Notes: a model not told the origin generated them from the letters alone. 64,000 nucleotides of DNA from an uncultured Lachnospiraceae bacterium (GCA_910583835.1 CAJTYM010000010.1:1-64000); one strand, 5' to 3'; shown: positions 26,548-34,334, counted from the first letter of the stretch. Numbers and translations are program-made.

Positions 26548-27852
26548 ATGGAACACAAGAACTTAATTGCCACAATTTATTTAAAGGACGGCAATGCCGT
26601 AAAGGGGCGGGAAGATTTTACAGTTGCCGGAGATTGGAAAGAACTGGCAAAAGCATACAATGAAAGCGGCGTAGACAAGCTGTATGTTTTTGACTTGTCG
26701 CAGTCTGACAAAGAGCATGATATCCATCTGGAGATAATCAAGCAGCTGAGCCGCATGATAGAGATACCCGTCTATGGCGCTGGCAACATCAACAAATCAG
26801 AGGACATCAAAAAAATCCTCTATGCCGGCTGCAAAGGGGCTATCCTGGACGGCTCCAGGCACGACATTATCCAGATGGCGCAAGAAGCGGCGCAGCGTTT
26901 TGGCAAAGAAAAATTACTGGTTTCCATGGAGACAGTAGACTTGATTTTCAAACATAAGAAAGAGGCCGAAGAACATATCCATAAACTGGTCGTACTGAAC
27001 GAGACGATTGTGGAATCGCTTGTAAATATCACCGATATACCGTTCAGCGTCATTGTTTCCGGTTATGATGAAACTCAGTGGACTGAGATATTAAAGCTTG
27101 ATTCTGTGACGGGGATAGGCGGCGGCTACGTCAGCAGCCTTGATACCGATGTCATGGCTTTAAAGAGAAATTTAGCCGCTGCGGGCATACAGACCAGGAA
27201 ATTTGTATCCGCCATCCCCTGGTCTGAATTCAAGTTAAATGAGGATGGCCTGATTCCCGTGATTGTGCAGGAGTACCAGACGTATGAAGTGCTGATGCTT
27301 GCCTATATGAATGAGGAAGCTTACAATATGACGCTTGCCTTAGGGAAGATGACTTATTACAGCAGGAGCCGCCAGGAATTATGGATAAAAGGGGAGACTT
27401 CCGGGCACTACCAGTATGTCAAATCCCTGACCATCGATTGCGATAAGGACACGATACTTGCTAATGTTTCTCAGGTAGGCGCCGCCTGCCATACCGGGAA
27501 CCTTACCTGCTTTTTCCAAAATCTCGTGAAAAAGGAATATATCAGCCGAAATCCGCTGAAAGTATTTGAAAATCTATACGAGACCATTACGGAACGCAAG
27601 GAACATCCCAAGGAGGGCTCTTATACAAATTATCTCTTCGATAAAGGATTAGATAAAATCCTACAGAATATCGGAGAAGAGGCCACCGAGATTGTCATTG
27701 CCGCCAAGAACGCGGAACCGCATGAAATTACTTATGAGATTTGTGATTTTATTTATGACCTTGTAGTGATGATGGCAGAGACTGGCATTATCTGGGATGA
27801 TATCGTGGAAGAGCTGAACCAACGGTATTTTACCGCCAAAAACAAGCAGTAG
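26548..27852 (+). CDS. hisIE: HisIE with an N-terminal degenerate HisA/HisF-like domain
   Basis: A 434-residue fusion. Residues about 235-330 form HisI (phosphoribosyl-AMP cyclohydrolase) with WIKGETSGH, the metal ligands in DCDKDTI and HTGNLTCF; residues about 345-430 form HisE (phosphoribosyl-ATP pyrophosphatase) with GEEATEIVIAAKN and CDFIYDLVVMMAE. Residues 1-220 have the HisA/HisF barrel layout: IYLKDGNAVKG near the N-terminus, YGAGNINKSEDI in the middle and GIGGGYVSS near 190. The catalytic Asp of the CLDVKDGRVVKG-type motif is Tyr, and the second Asp appears to be Glu. The domain is probably not an active isomerase or cyclase. hisA, hisF, hisH and hisC are not in this operon. Confidence 0.92.
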   Translation: MEHKNLIATIYLKDGNAVKGREDFTVAGDWKELAKAYNESGVDKLYVFDLSQSDKEHDIHLEIIKQLSRMIEIPVYGAGNINKSEDIKKILYAGCKGAILDGSRHDIIQMAQEAAQRFGKEKLLVSMETVDLIFKHKKEAEEHIHKLVVLNETIVESLVNITDIPFSVIVSGYDETQWTEILKLDSVTGIGGGYVSSLDTDVMALKRNLAAAGIQTRKFVSAIPWSEFKLNEDGLIPVIVQEYQTYEVLMLAYMNEEAYNMTLALGKMTYYSRSRQELWIKGETSGHYQYVKSLTIDCDKDTILANVSQVGAACHTGNLTCFFQNLVKKEYISRNPLKVFENLYETITERKEHPKEGSYTNYLFDKGLDKILQNIGEEATEIVIAAKNAEPHEITYEICDFIYDLVVMMAETGIIWDDIVEELNQRYFTAKNKQ

Positions 27853-27876
27853 TTTACATAAAATAATTATGTAAAC
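27852..27876 (+). terminator. Inverted repeat after the his operon
   Basis: A perfect 9-bp stem (GTTTACATA/TATGTAAAC, 7-nt loop) starts within the hisIE stop codon. No T-tract follows, so termination is uncertain. Confidence 0.4.
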
Positions 27877-27958
27877 CAAACTGGGGTTTCATGAGTAAGA
27901 AATTTGTTCTATCACCAGAACAGCTATAGAAAACATGCATTTTTTTCCGAAATGACCA

Positions 27959-27983
27959 CTAAAATAGTACAAAGCTATTTTAG
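27959..27983 (+). promoter_or_regulatory. Hairpin overlapping the ribosome binding site of 27993
   Basis: A perfect 9-bp inverted repeat (CTAAAATAG/CTATTTTAG, 7-nt loop). Its 3' arm ends with the first bases of the Shine-Dalgarno TAGGAG, so the hairpin could partly mask translation start of the gene at 27993. Confidence 0.45.
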
Positions 27984-27992
27984 GAGCATTCT

Positions 27993-28328
27993 ATGGGAAA
28001 ATCTTTTGAAGAAAGCGCCAGGGAGCGCAGAAATTACATTGCGCAGGCACGCGCCGCCTTTGGGAACCAGGAACAAAGTCCCGCCCCTGAAGCGACCAGC
28101 GCAGAATCAGCCGAAAGCGTCTCCACTTTGGGGATTCGGCTTGTAATTGCCATCCTCCTGTTCATTTGTTTCGTGTATTGTGACCAGGAACATATTTCAT
28201 TTCAGGGGATTGGCTCCAAGGAGGTAATAGAGCAGGTCAGCTGGAATCCACTGCCTACAGAAAAACTGGAAGAACTTTTCGGAGATGTCAGCATAACCGG
28301 CGGTCCCAAGAGCAGCAACCCACAATAA
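27993..28328 (+). CDS. Hypothetical single-pass membrane protein
   Basis: A 111-residue protein that I do not recognise. It has a charged N-terminal region (SFEESARERRNYIAQARAAFG), an Ala/Glu/Ser/Pro-rich linker, one membrane segment (about residues 46-62) and a short C-terminal domain. Orientation cannot be told with certainty. The ATG follows AGGAGCATTCT. It sits between the his operon and the TIGR03960-type gene, 16 bp from the latter, so they may be cotranscribed. Confidence 0.6.
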   Translation: MGKSFEESARERRNYIAQARAAFGNQEQSPAPEATSAESAESVSTLGIRLVIAILLFICFVYCDQEHISFQGIGSKEVIEQVSWNPLPTEKLEELFGDVSITGGPKSSNPQ

Positions 28329-28344
28329 CAAAGGAGCGCAATAT

Positions 28345-30207
28345 ATGGAGAAGCTTGCTTTAAGTGATGAAATTTTGTTAAAAATCGATAAACCTGCCAG
28401 ATACATCGGTAATGAGATAAATATTGTACGGAAAAATCCCCAAAATGTGGCAATTCGTTTTGCCATGTGCTTTCCTGATGTATATGAAATCGGCATGTCC
28501 CATCTCGGCATCCAGATTTTATACGATATGTTCAACCAGCGGGAGGATGTTTACTGCGAGCGCGTCTACTCCCCCTGGGTTGACCTCCATCAAATAATGA
28601 AGGATGAGAAAATCCCCCTGTTTACACTGGAAACACAGTCTCCGGTGAAAGAGATGGATTTTCTTGGCATTACGATTCAGTACGAAATGTGCTATACCAA
28701 TATTCTGCAGATTCTTGATTTGAGCCAGATTCCGCTGCTTGCCGGGGAACGTACGGAGGAAGACCCAATTGTCATCGGCGGCGGTCCCTGTACTTACAAC
28801 CCGGAACCGCTGGCCGATTTTTTTGATTTGTTCTACATCGGGGAAGGGGAAACGCAGTACGATGCTCTGTTTAATCTTTATCAGGCAAACCGTAAACAGG
28901 GAGGGACCAGAGAGGAATTTTTGCGCGCAGCCTGCAAAATACCAGGAATTTACGTGCCTTCCCTCTACGAAGTAAGTTACCAAGCGGATGGCACAATCCA
29001 ATCATTCACGCCGAAATATGAGGACGTCCCTGCAACCGTCAGAAAAGAAATCCAGATGGACCTGAGCGCTGCATGTTATCCCCGCAAGCCGCTGGTTCCC
29101 TATATCAAGGCAACGCAGGACCGGGTAGTACTGGAAATCCAGCGCGGCTGTATCCGTGGCTGCCGATTCTGCCAGGCTGGCATGATTTACCGTCCCACAA
29201 GGGAACGCGATGTACAGATGCTGAAAATGTGTGCGCGGGAAATGCTTGAAAACAGCGGACAGGAAGAAATTTCTCTAAGCTCCCTGAGTTCCAGCGACTA
29301 CAGCAGGCTTCCCGAATTAATCAATTATCTCATCAGCTTTAGGGAGAAAGGCGTCAATATTTCTTTGCCATCGCTGCGTATCGATGCGTTTTCGCTGGAT
29401 GTCATGAGCAAGGTACAGGATATCCGCAAGAGCAGCCTGACATTCGCACCGGAAGCCGGTTCCCAGCGCCTGCGCAACGTCATCAACAAAGGACTGACCG
29501 AAGAAACCATCTTAGAGGGCGCTGGGCTTGCCTTTGCGGGCGGCTGGCAGAAAGTAAAGCTTTATTTCATGCTGGGGCTGCCCACGGAGACAGAGGCGGA
29601 TCAGCGGGAAATCCCACGGCTGGCTGACAAAATTGCCCGGCGTTACTATGAAATCCCCAAAGACAAAAGGAACGGCAAATGCCAGATTACCATCAGCACC
29701 TCGTTTTTCGTGCCCAAACCGTTTACGCCATTCCAGTGGGCAAGCATGTACCCCAAGGAAGAATATTTAGCACGTGCGCGGGTAGTCAACGAGGAAATGA
29801 AGGAACAGTTAAACCGTAAGAGCTTAAAGTATAACTGGCATGAAGCTGACGTGACTGTCTTAGAAGGGGTATTTGCCAGAGGGGACCGCCGTGTGGGACA
29901 AGTCCTTCTCAGGGCGTACGAGAAAGGCTGTATCTTTGATGCCTGGAGTGAATTTTTCGATAACGGAAAATGGATGGAAGCATTTCAGCAATGCGGCGTG
30001 TCCATTGATTTCTACAATTTGCGGGAACGGTCCCTGGATGAGGTCCTTCCCTGGGATTTCATCGACTGCGGCGTGTCCAAAGCATTTCTGCAAAGGGAAT
30101 GGCGCAATGCCCTGGAAGAAACAGTGACCCCCAATTGCAAAATGCAGTGCAGTGGCTGCGGAGCCGCGCAATTTCAAGGAGGTGTCTGTCTTGAACATCA
30201 GAATTAA
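28345..30207 (+). CDS. TIGR03960-type B12-binding radical SAM protein
   Basis: A 620-residue radical SAM protein of the TIGR03960 type. The N-terminal part has a cobalamin-binding-like domain (MCFPDVYEIGMSHLGIQILY), and the radical SAM core has the cluster motif CIRGCRFCQAG (near 272-282); a Cys-rich C-terminus (CKMQCSGCGA) follows. The function of the family is unknown; it almost always pairs with the DUF2344/TIGR03936 protein, encoded here immediately downstream and overlapping by 17 bp. Confidence 0.92.
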   Translation: MEKLALSDEILLKIDKPARYIGNEINIVRKNPQNVAIRFAMCFPDVYEIGMSHLGIQILYDMFNQREDVYCERVYSPWVDLHQIMKDEKIPLFTLETQSPVKEMDFLGITIQYEMCYTNILQILDLSQIPLLAGERTEEDPIVIGGGPCTYNPEPLADFFDLFYIGEGETQYDALFNLYQANRKQGGTREEFLRAACKIPGIYVPSLYEVSYQADGTIQSFTPKYEDVPATVRKEIQMDLSAACYPRKPLVPYIKATQDRVVLEIQRGCIRGCRFCQAGMIYRPTRERDVQMLKMCAREMLENSGQEEISLSSLSSSDYSRLPELINYLISFREKGVNISLPSLRIDAFSLDVMSKVQDIRKSSLTFAPEAGSQRLRNVINKGLTEETILEGAGLAFAGGWQKVKLYFMLGLPTETEADQREIPRLADKIARRYYEIPKDKRNGKCQITISTSFFVPKPFTPFQWASMYPKEEYLARARVVNEEMKEQLNRKSLKYNWHEADVTVLEGVFARGDRRVGQVLLRAYEKGCIFDAWSEFFDNGKWMEAFQQCGVSIDFYNLRERSLDEVLPWDFIDCGVSKAFLQREWRNALEETVTPNCKMQCSGCGAAQFQGGVCLEHQN

Positions 30208-31078
30208 GTTTCAGAAATATGGCGTCATGAAATTTATCGGACACCTGGATATGATGCGGTATTTTCAGAAAGCAATCCGCCGTGCCGATATCGATATCGC
30301 CTACTCAGGAGGCTACAGCCCCCACCAGATTATGTCTTTTGCCGCACCGCTGGGCGTGGGCGTTACCAGTGACGGTGAATACTTTGACATAAGGGTGAAT
30401 TCCTCCAAATCCAGCCAGGAATCCATACAGGCGCTGAATGAAACGATGGCTGAGGGGATCCGTGTCCTGGAATATAAACAGCTTCCAGATACGGCGAAAA
30501 CTGCCATGTCGCTGGTGGCTGCCGCCGATTACCTGATATATGCCAAACCAGGGGCTGCACCGCTTGCCGAGACGCCAGAAGGGCTTCAGGCAAAGGTTCA
30601 GGCATTTTATGAACATCAATCGGAAATCTGTATCGACAAACAGACGAAAAAGCGGGAAATCACCATGGACTTAAAGCCCTTAATCTATCAGATGAAGGCC
30701 TTAAACGTTCGTTCAGAAGAGACATTAAGCGCCATAAAAGTTAAAAATCCAGAACTCCTTGCCGCCTGTAAGGAGCACGGCGCCAAGGACAGTGTTCCGG
30801 CATTATTTTTAAAAGTCTGTACTGGAAGCGCCGACAATGTCAAACCTGAATTAGTATTGGAAGCTTTCTGTAAATTTCATGGGCTTTCCCTTGAAATGGC
30901 AGGCCTACAGATTCATCGCCTTGAAGTTTACGCAAAAGCAGAAGAGATTCCAGTAAAAGGTGAAGCGGAACGGAAAGCGTATGAGAATTACCTGCAAGGG
31001 CAAAAAAGCATTTATCAGCGTCAGGGGAGGGCGTTTCCAGAATTTTTTACATTAGGAGAGCTTGGGAGAGATATATAA
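30191..31078 (+). CDS. TIGR03936 family radical SAM-associated protein (DUF2344)
   Basis: A 295-residue DUF2344 protein. It opens with IRIKFQKYGVMKFIGHLD and contains GGYSPHQIMSFAAPLGVG, both typical. It lacks its own cluster motif and is thought to act with the preceding radical SAM protein; its function is unknown. The start is most likely the TTG at 30191, which is 8 nt after AAGGAGG and inside the 3' end of the upstream gene; the ATG reading from 30152 lacks such a site. Confidence 0.9.
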   Translation: MNIRIKFQKYGVMKFIGHLDMMRYFQKAIRRADIDIAYSGGYSPHQIMSFAAPLGVGVTSDGEYFDIRVNSSKSSQESIQALNETMAEGIRVLEYKQLPDTAKTAMSLVAAADYLIYAKPGAAPLAETPEGLQAKVQAFYEHQSEICIDKQTKKREITMDLKPLIYQMKALNVRSEETLSAIKVKNPELLAACKEHGAKDSVPALFLKVCTGSADNVKPELVLEAFCKFHGLSLEMAGLQIHRLEVYAKAEEIPVKGEAERKAYENYLQGQKSIYQRQGRAFPEFFTLGELGRDI

Positions 31079-31111
31079 GGAATCACTATCGAAAGCATAA
31101 GGGGAAATTTC

Positions 31112-32302
31112 ATGGACAATACATTACTGATAACAAAACTTACCTGGAAAAACAGACGTTATCTTGCGACAGCGTTCTACCGCCAGAAACAATTACTGGA
31201 AGTGTCGCTGGAATCTTTGGATGGGCAGAACATTCTGGGCAATATTTACGTGGGCAGGGTGAAGGATATTGTGAAGAACCTCAATGCTGCCTTCATTGAG
31301 ATTGCACCGGGAATCCCTTGCTATTACGATTTGGATGATTTAAACAACCCCCTGTACGTGAAGAAGATTAACAGCCCACGTATGGTCCAGGGGGATGAGG
31401 TGGTCGTCCAGGTTGTCCGTGAGAGCAGTGGCAGCAAGCCTCCCAGGGTCAGTACCGATTTGAATTTTTCCGGTAAATACCTTGCCCTGACGAGCGGCAA
31501 ACGTTCTCTGGGAATTTCCAAGAAACTGGATGCCGAGACGAAAAAACGCTTAAAAGCATCGATTGATTTTACTAAGGAGTCGGATTTTGGGCTTATTATC
31601 CGCACAAACGCCGCCCATGCTTCGGCAGAAGAGATTGCCGAAGAGTACCATAAGTTAAAGCAGGAGTACCTCACGTTAAAGCAAAATGCAAGGCACCGGA
31701 CAACGTTTAGCTGCCTTAAGAAAGAACTGCCTGAATACCTGCATATCATTCAAGGTGTGAAAGAAGACCAACTGGATGACATTGTCACGGATGATAGACA
31801 AATTTATGAACAGGTTCGCCAATACCTGTCACAGTTTCCCCAACAGAACTATATGCTGCGTTTCTATGAAGACCCGCTGCTTAGCCTGAGCAAACTCTAC
31901 AGCCTGGAGGGCCGGATTGAATCTGCACTGCGCGAACGTGTCTGGCTGAAATCTGGCGGCTACCTCGTGATTCAGCCCACGGAAGCCCTGACTGTGATTG
32001 ACGTTAATTCCGGCAAAAGCATCGCTAAGAAAAAGGTACAGGAACATTACCTTAAGATTAATCTGGAAGCGGCAGAGGAAATTGCCCTTCAGCTGCGGCT
32101 GCGGAATCTGTCAGGCATCATTATCGTAGATTTCATCGACATGAAATCAGAGGAAAACAATGAACTTCTGCTGAGAACGCTGCGTACCTGCGTCCGTGCG
32201 GACAGCGTTCCCGTGCAGATAGTGGATATGACGAAACTTCACCTGGTAGAGATCACGCGCAAGAAAATCAAAAAATCCCTGGCAGAACAATTACTAACAT
32301 AA
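31112..32302 (+). CDS. rng: Ribonuclease E/G family protein, short form
   Basis: A 396-residue RNase E/G endoribonuclease. An S1-like RNA-binding region (about 35-125) with GNIYVGRVKDIVKNLNAAFIEI is followed by the DNase I-like catalytic part with the metal-binding Asps in VIDVNSGK and IIVDFIDM. It ends at TRKKIKKSLAEQL, just where E. coli RNase G continues with a CPxC zinc-link and small domain; both are missing. Dimer assembly may therefore differ. It lies upstream of the ribosomal protein genes rplU-rpmA, a conserved position. Confidence 0.93.
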   Translation: MDNTLLITKLTWKNRRYLATAFYRQKQLLEVSLESLDGQNILGNIYVGRVKDIVKNLNAAFIEIAPGIPCYYDLDDLNNPLYVKKINSPRMVQGDEVVVQVVRESSGSKPPRVSTDLNFSGKYLALTSGKRSLGISKKLDAETKKRLKASIDFTKESDFGLIIRTNAAHASAEEIAEEYHKLKQEYLTLKQNARHRTTFSCLKKELPEYLHIIQGVKEDQLDDIVTDDRQIYEQVRQYLSQFPQQNYMLRFYEDPLLSLSKLYSLEGRIESALRERVWLKSGGYLVIQPTEALTVIDVNSGKSIAKKKVQEHYLKINLEAAEEIALQLRLRNLSGIIIVDFIDMKSEENNELLLRTLRTCVRADSVPVQIVDMTKLHLVEITRKKIKKSLAEQLLT

Positions 32303-32319
32303 GTAAGTAAAAAATACCC

Positions 32320-32348
32320 TTGAATTGCATACCGTTCTGTGTTACATT
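32320..32348 (+). promoter_or_regulatory. Probable sigma-A promoter of the Cys/His-repeat protein gene
   Basis: TTGAAT (32320-32325), 17 nt, TACATT (32343-32348). The predicted start point lies just before the structured element at 32369, so that element would form the 5' end of the transcript. Confidence 0.55.
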
Positions 32349-32368
32349 TGTGGTAACAACTGAAATAT

Positions 32369-32463
32369 GCACAAAAGGGAGGAAGGCAAATACGAAGCAT
32401 TTCTATAAATGCCTTCCGATAACTTGGCAGGTGACGCAGTGCGGCGCGTGCCGCTACCGATGA
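32369..32463 (+). ncRNA. Structured RNA leader, copy 2 (unclassified)
   Basis: A 5' leader element matching 112-207 (minus). It has a perfect 8-bp stem (GGAAGGCA 32381-32388 with TGCCTTCC 32410-32417) and a second hairpin at 32426-32452 (GGCA/TGCC, GTG/CGC, CGC/GCG with loop AGT). It ends about 7 bp before the Shine-Dalgarno GGAGGAG of the secreted protein gene. A role in translational control is plausible because there is no terminator between it and the gene. I cannot assign it to a known riboswitch class. Confidence 0.55.
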
Positions 32464-32480
32464 AACGGAGGAGAGAGAGC

Positions 32481-33074
32481 ATGAAAAACAGAATTAAAAA
32501 ATCCATCTTACTTTTTGCCGTTGCCGTAACGGTTCTGTTGGATCCAGCAGCAGCTATGGCACACGGTCATCATGGCGGAGGAGGGCATCATAACCAGGAT
32601 GCAGCATACGCTCCCTGTACACAGCAAGGCTGTAACCATACCGGCCATCACAGCCATGGAAACACCACTTACGACGGTCACTCCGGTTCCTGCGTGACAT
32701 ACCATCAATGTACCGTGGCAAATTGCCGGAAAACAGGAACACATAGCCACAGAGGAAGCTATTACTGCGGTCATTCTAACGGAAAAAGAGTATACAGCCA
32801 GTGCACGGTAGCAGGCTGCAACAAGAATAAGAGACATAAACATAATGGGACTTATTACTATGGACATTCCAGCAGATGTATCACTTATAGCCAATGTACG
32901 GTGGCAGGCTGCCGGAAAACAAAGAAACATAACCATAACGGACAATGTTATTATGGGCATTCCACCGGCGGCACAACATACAGCCAGTGTACCGTTCCAA
33001 CCTGCAGGAAAACGAAAAAGCATAAACACAATGGGGTATGCTATTATGGGCATTCCACGGTAAAACCTTATTAA
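32481..33074 (+). CDS. Secreted Cys/His-rich repeat protein
   Basis: A 197-residue protein not belonging to a family I recognise. Residues 1-28 are a signal peptide (KNRIKK, a hydrophobic core, then AAAMA). After a His/Gly-rich segment (HGHHGGGGHH) come about five tandem repeats of roughly 28 residues, each with QCTVxxC, KTKKHxHNG and YYYGHS. The spacing of two Cys and three His per repeat suggests metal binding, perhaps zinc, outside the cell; this is inference. The ATG at 32481 follows GGAGGAG at 7 nt. The frame is open upstream through the structured leader but without start signals. The G+C and codon use look like those of its neighbours. Confidence 0.75.
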   Translation: MKNRIKKSILLFAVAVTVLLDPAAAMAHGHHGGGGHHNQDAAYAPCTQQGCNHTGHHSHGNTTYDGHSGSCVTYHQCTVANCRKTGTHSHRGSYYCGHSNGKRVYSQCTVAGCNKNKRHKHNGTYYYGHSSRCITYSQCTVAGCRKTKKHNHNGQCYYGHSTGGTTYSQCTVPTCRKTKKHKHNGVCYYGHSTVKPY

Positions 33075-33096
33075 CTATAGTTTGTAGCAGTTGAGC

Positions 33097-33171
33097 CATC
33101 GCAGATATTATGGGTAAATCATGCTAAGTGCCCTGTGGGTATGCATGAATGAACACATAATATCTGCGATG
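33097..33171. terminator. Long perfect inverted repeat after the Cys/His-repeat gene
   Basis: A 16-bp perfect stem (CATCGCAGATATTATG/CATAATATCTGCGATG) encloses a 43-nt loop and is extended outward by TGTAGC/GCTACA. It may terminate transcription, but no T-tract follows; it may also be a repeat element. Confidence 0.5.
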
Positions 33172-33205
33172 AGCTACATTAATTCAATAAAAAATTACAA
33201 AGCAG

Positions 33206-33234
33206 TTGACACAATCCTCCTTTTATGGTAATCT
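33206..33234 (+). promoter_or_regulatory. Probable promoter of rplU
   Basis: TTGACA (33206-33211), 17 nt, TAATCT (33229-33234), with an upstream TGG that resembles an extended -10. Confidence 0.6.
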
Positions 33235-33239
33235 GTACT

Positions 33240-33308
33240 AGTGTGCCGCACAGTGAGGTTTTAAGTCTGCGCAAGCAGCACCGCAACTGGCGAGTAATGA
33301 TAATAGGA
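33240..33308 (+). ncRNA. Probable ribosomal protein L21 leader
   Basis: The 80-nt leader between the promoter and rplU has GC-rich complementary segments (GTGCCGCAC, GTCTGCGCAAGCAGCAC) and ends with ACTGGCGAGTAATGATAATAGG. Its location and composition fit the L21 leader known from Firmicutes, an element thought to mediate autogenous control. Identity was not checked by covariance search. Confidence 0.5.
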
Positions 33309-33316
33309 GGTGCCAT

Positions 33317-33622
33317 ATGTACGCAATTATAGCAACTGGTGGTAAGCAGTACAAAGTATCCGAAGGCGATATCATTACCATTGAAAAGCTTGGTCTTGAA
33401 GCTGGTGAGAAAGTTACTTTTGATAACGTGTTGGCAGTTAGCGCTGATTCTCTGAAAGTCGGAGATGACGTAGCGAATGCAACTGTTGAAGCTTCTGTCG
33501 TTGAGAATGGCAGAGGTAAGAAAATTATCGTGTATAAGTACAAGAGAAAAACCGGCTATCATAAGAAGAACGGTCACAGACAGTCCTTCACCAAGGTTAA
33601 AATTGAAAAGATTAATGGCTAA
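33317..33622 (+). CDS. rplU: 50S ribosomal protein L21
   Basis: A 101-residue large-subunit protein. The whole sequence follows the family: MYAIIATGGKQYKVSEGD at the start, GRGKKIIVYKYKRKTGYHKKNGHRQ and FTKVKIEKI at the end. The ATG follows AGGAGGTGCCAT. First gene of rplU-prp-rpmA. Confidence 0.98.
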   Translation: MYAIIATGGKQYKVSEGDIITIEKLGLEAGEKVTFDNVLAVSADSLKVGDDVANATVEASVVENGRGKKIIVYKYKRKTGYHKKNGHRQSFTKVKIEKING

Positions 33623-33639
33623 TTGATACGGAAATTGTT

Positions 33640-33969
33640 ATGATTCAGGTAACGATTTTTAAAAATCAAGCGAAGGAGTATACAGCATTCCATTGTATCG
33701 GACATGCAGAATATGCCGATGCGGGAGAGGATATCGTATGTGCTGCAGTCTCTGTACTTGTTATCAATACTATCAATTCTGTGGAACATTTCGTTCATGA
33801 TGAATATGATTTGGTGACAGAGCAAGAGAGCGGTCTTATTGAATTCTCTTTAAAAAATGGATATTCGAAGGAATCTCTGCTGTTAATCCAATCATTGGTT
33901 TTAGGCTTACAAGGAATACAAGAAAATTACGGAACTGAATATATGACGCTTATATTCAAGGAGGTGTAA
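33640..33969 (+). CDS. prp: Ribosomal-processing cysteine protease Prp
   Basis: A 109-residue Prp (YsxB) protease. The catalytic residues are the His of CIGHAEYA and the Cys of VCAAVSVL. Prp removes the N-terminal extension of L27, which is encoded next and carries the matching cleavage sequence LQFFA. The gene lies between rplU and rpmA, the usual position in Firmicutes. The ATG has only a weak ribosome binding site, consistent with translation from the rplU message. Confidence 0.95.
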   Translation: MIQVTIFKNQAKEYTAFHCIGHAEYADAGEDIVCAAVSVLVINTINSVEHFVHDEYDLVTEQESGLIEFSLKNGYSKESLLLIQSLVLGLQGIQENYGTEYMTLIFKEV

Positions 33970-33974
33970 GAGAC

Positions 33975-34265
33975 ATGTTGAATATGAACCTTCAATTTTT
34001 TGCTCATAAGAAGGGAGTTGGCTCTACCAAGAATGGTAGAGATTCCGAATCCAAGAGACTGGGCGCAAAGAGAGCTGACGGACAATTTGTGAAGGCAGGA
34101 AATATTTTGTACAGGCAGCGCGGTACAAAGATTCATCCGGGTACAAATGTGGGAATCGGCGGCGATGACACTTTATATGCTAAGGTAGATGGTGTGCTGA
34201 GATTTGAAAGAAAAGGAAGAAGCAAAAAACAGGCTTCTGTATATCCGGTAGCAAGCAACGAATAA
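33975..34265 (+). CDS. rpmA: 50S ribosomal protein L27 (precursor with N-terminal extension)
   Basis: A 96-residue L27. The mature part begins HKKGVGSTKNGRDSESKRLG and has the usual GTKIHPGTNVG. It is preceded by MLNMNLQFFA, the extension cleaved by Prp in Firmicutes; cleavage after A10 leaves the N-terminus that reaches the peptidyl transferase centre. The ATG is 6 bp after the prp stop and follows AAGGAGGTGTAAGAGAC. Confidence 0.97.
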   Translation: MLNMNLQFFAHKKGVGSTKNGRDSESKRLGAKRADGQFVKAGNILYRQRGTKIHPGTNVGIGGDDTLYAKVDGVLRFERKGRSKKQASVYPVASNE

Positions 34266-34297
34266 GACTGTATTCAATACGACTGATAGACTCGACT

Positions 34298-34319
34298 GAA
34301 TAGCCGGGTCTATTCTTTT
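34298..34319 (+). terminator. Possible terminator between rpmA and obgE
   Basis: GAATAG-CCGGGT-CTATTC is a 6-bp stem followed by TTTTC. The stem is short; read-through into obgE is likely. Confidence 0.35.
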
Positions 34320-34334
34320 CATGAGGTAAATGCA

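Noticed and set aside
32508..33053. 181-codon minus-strand frame opposite the Cys/His-repeat gene
   Set aside because: It mirrors the repeats and has no start signal; the plus-strand protein has a signal peptide and a strong ribosome binding site.
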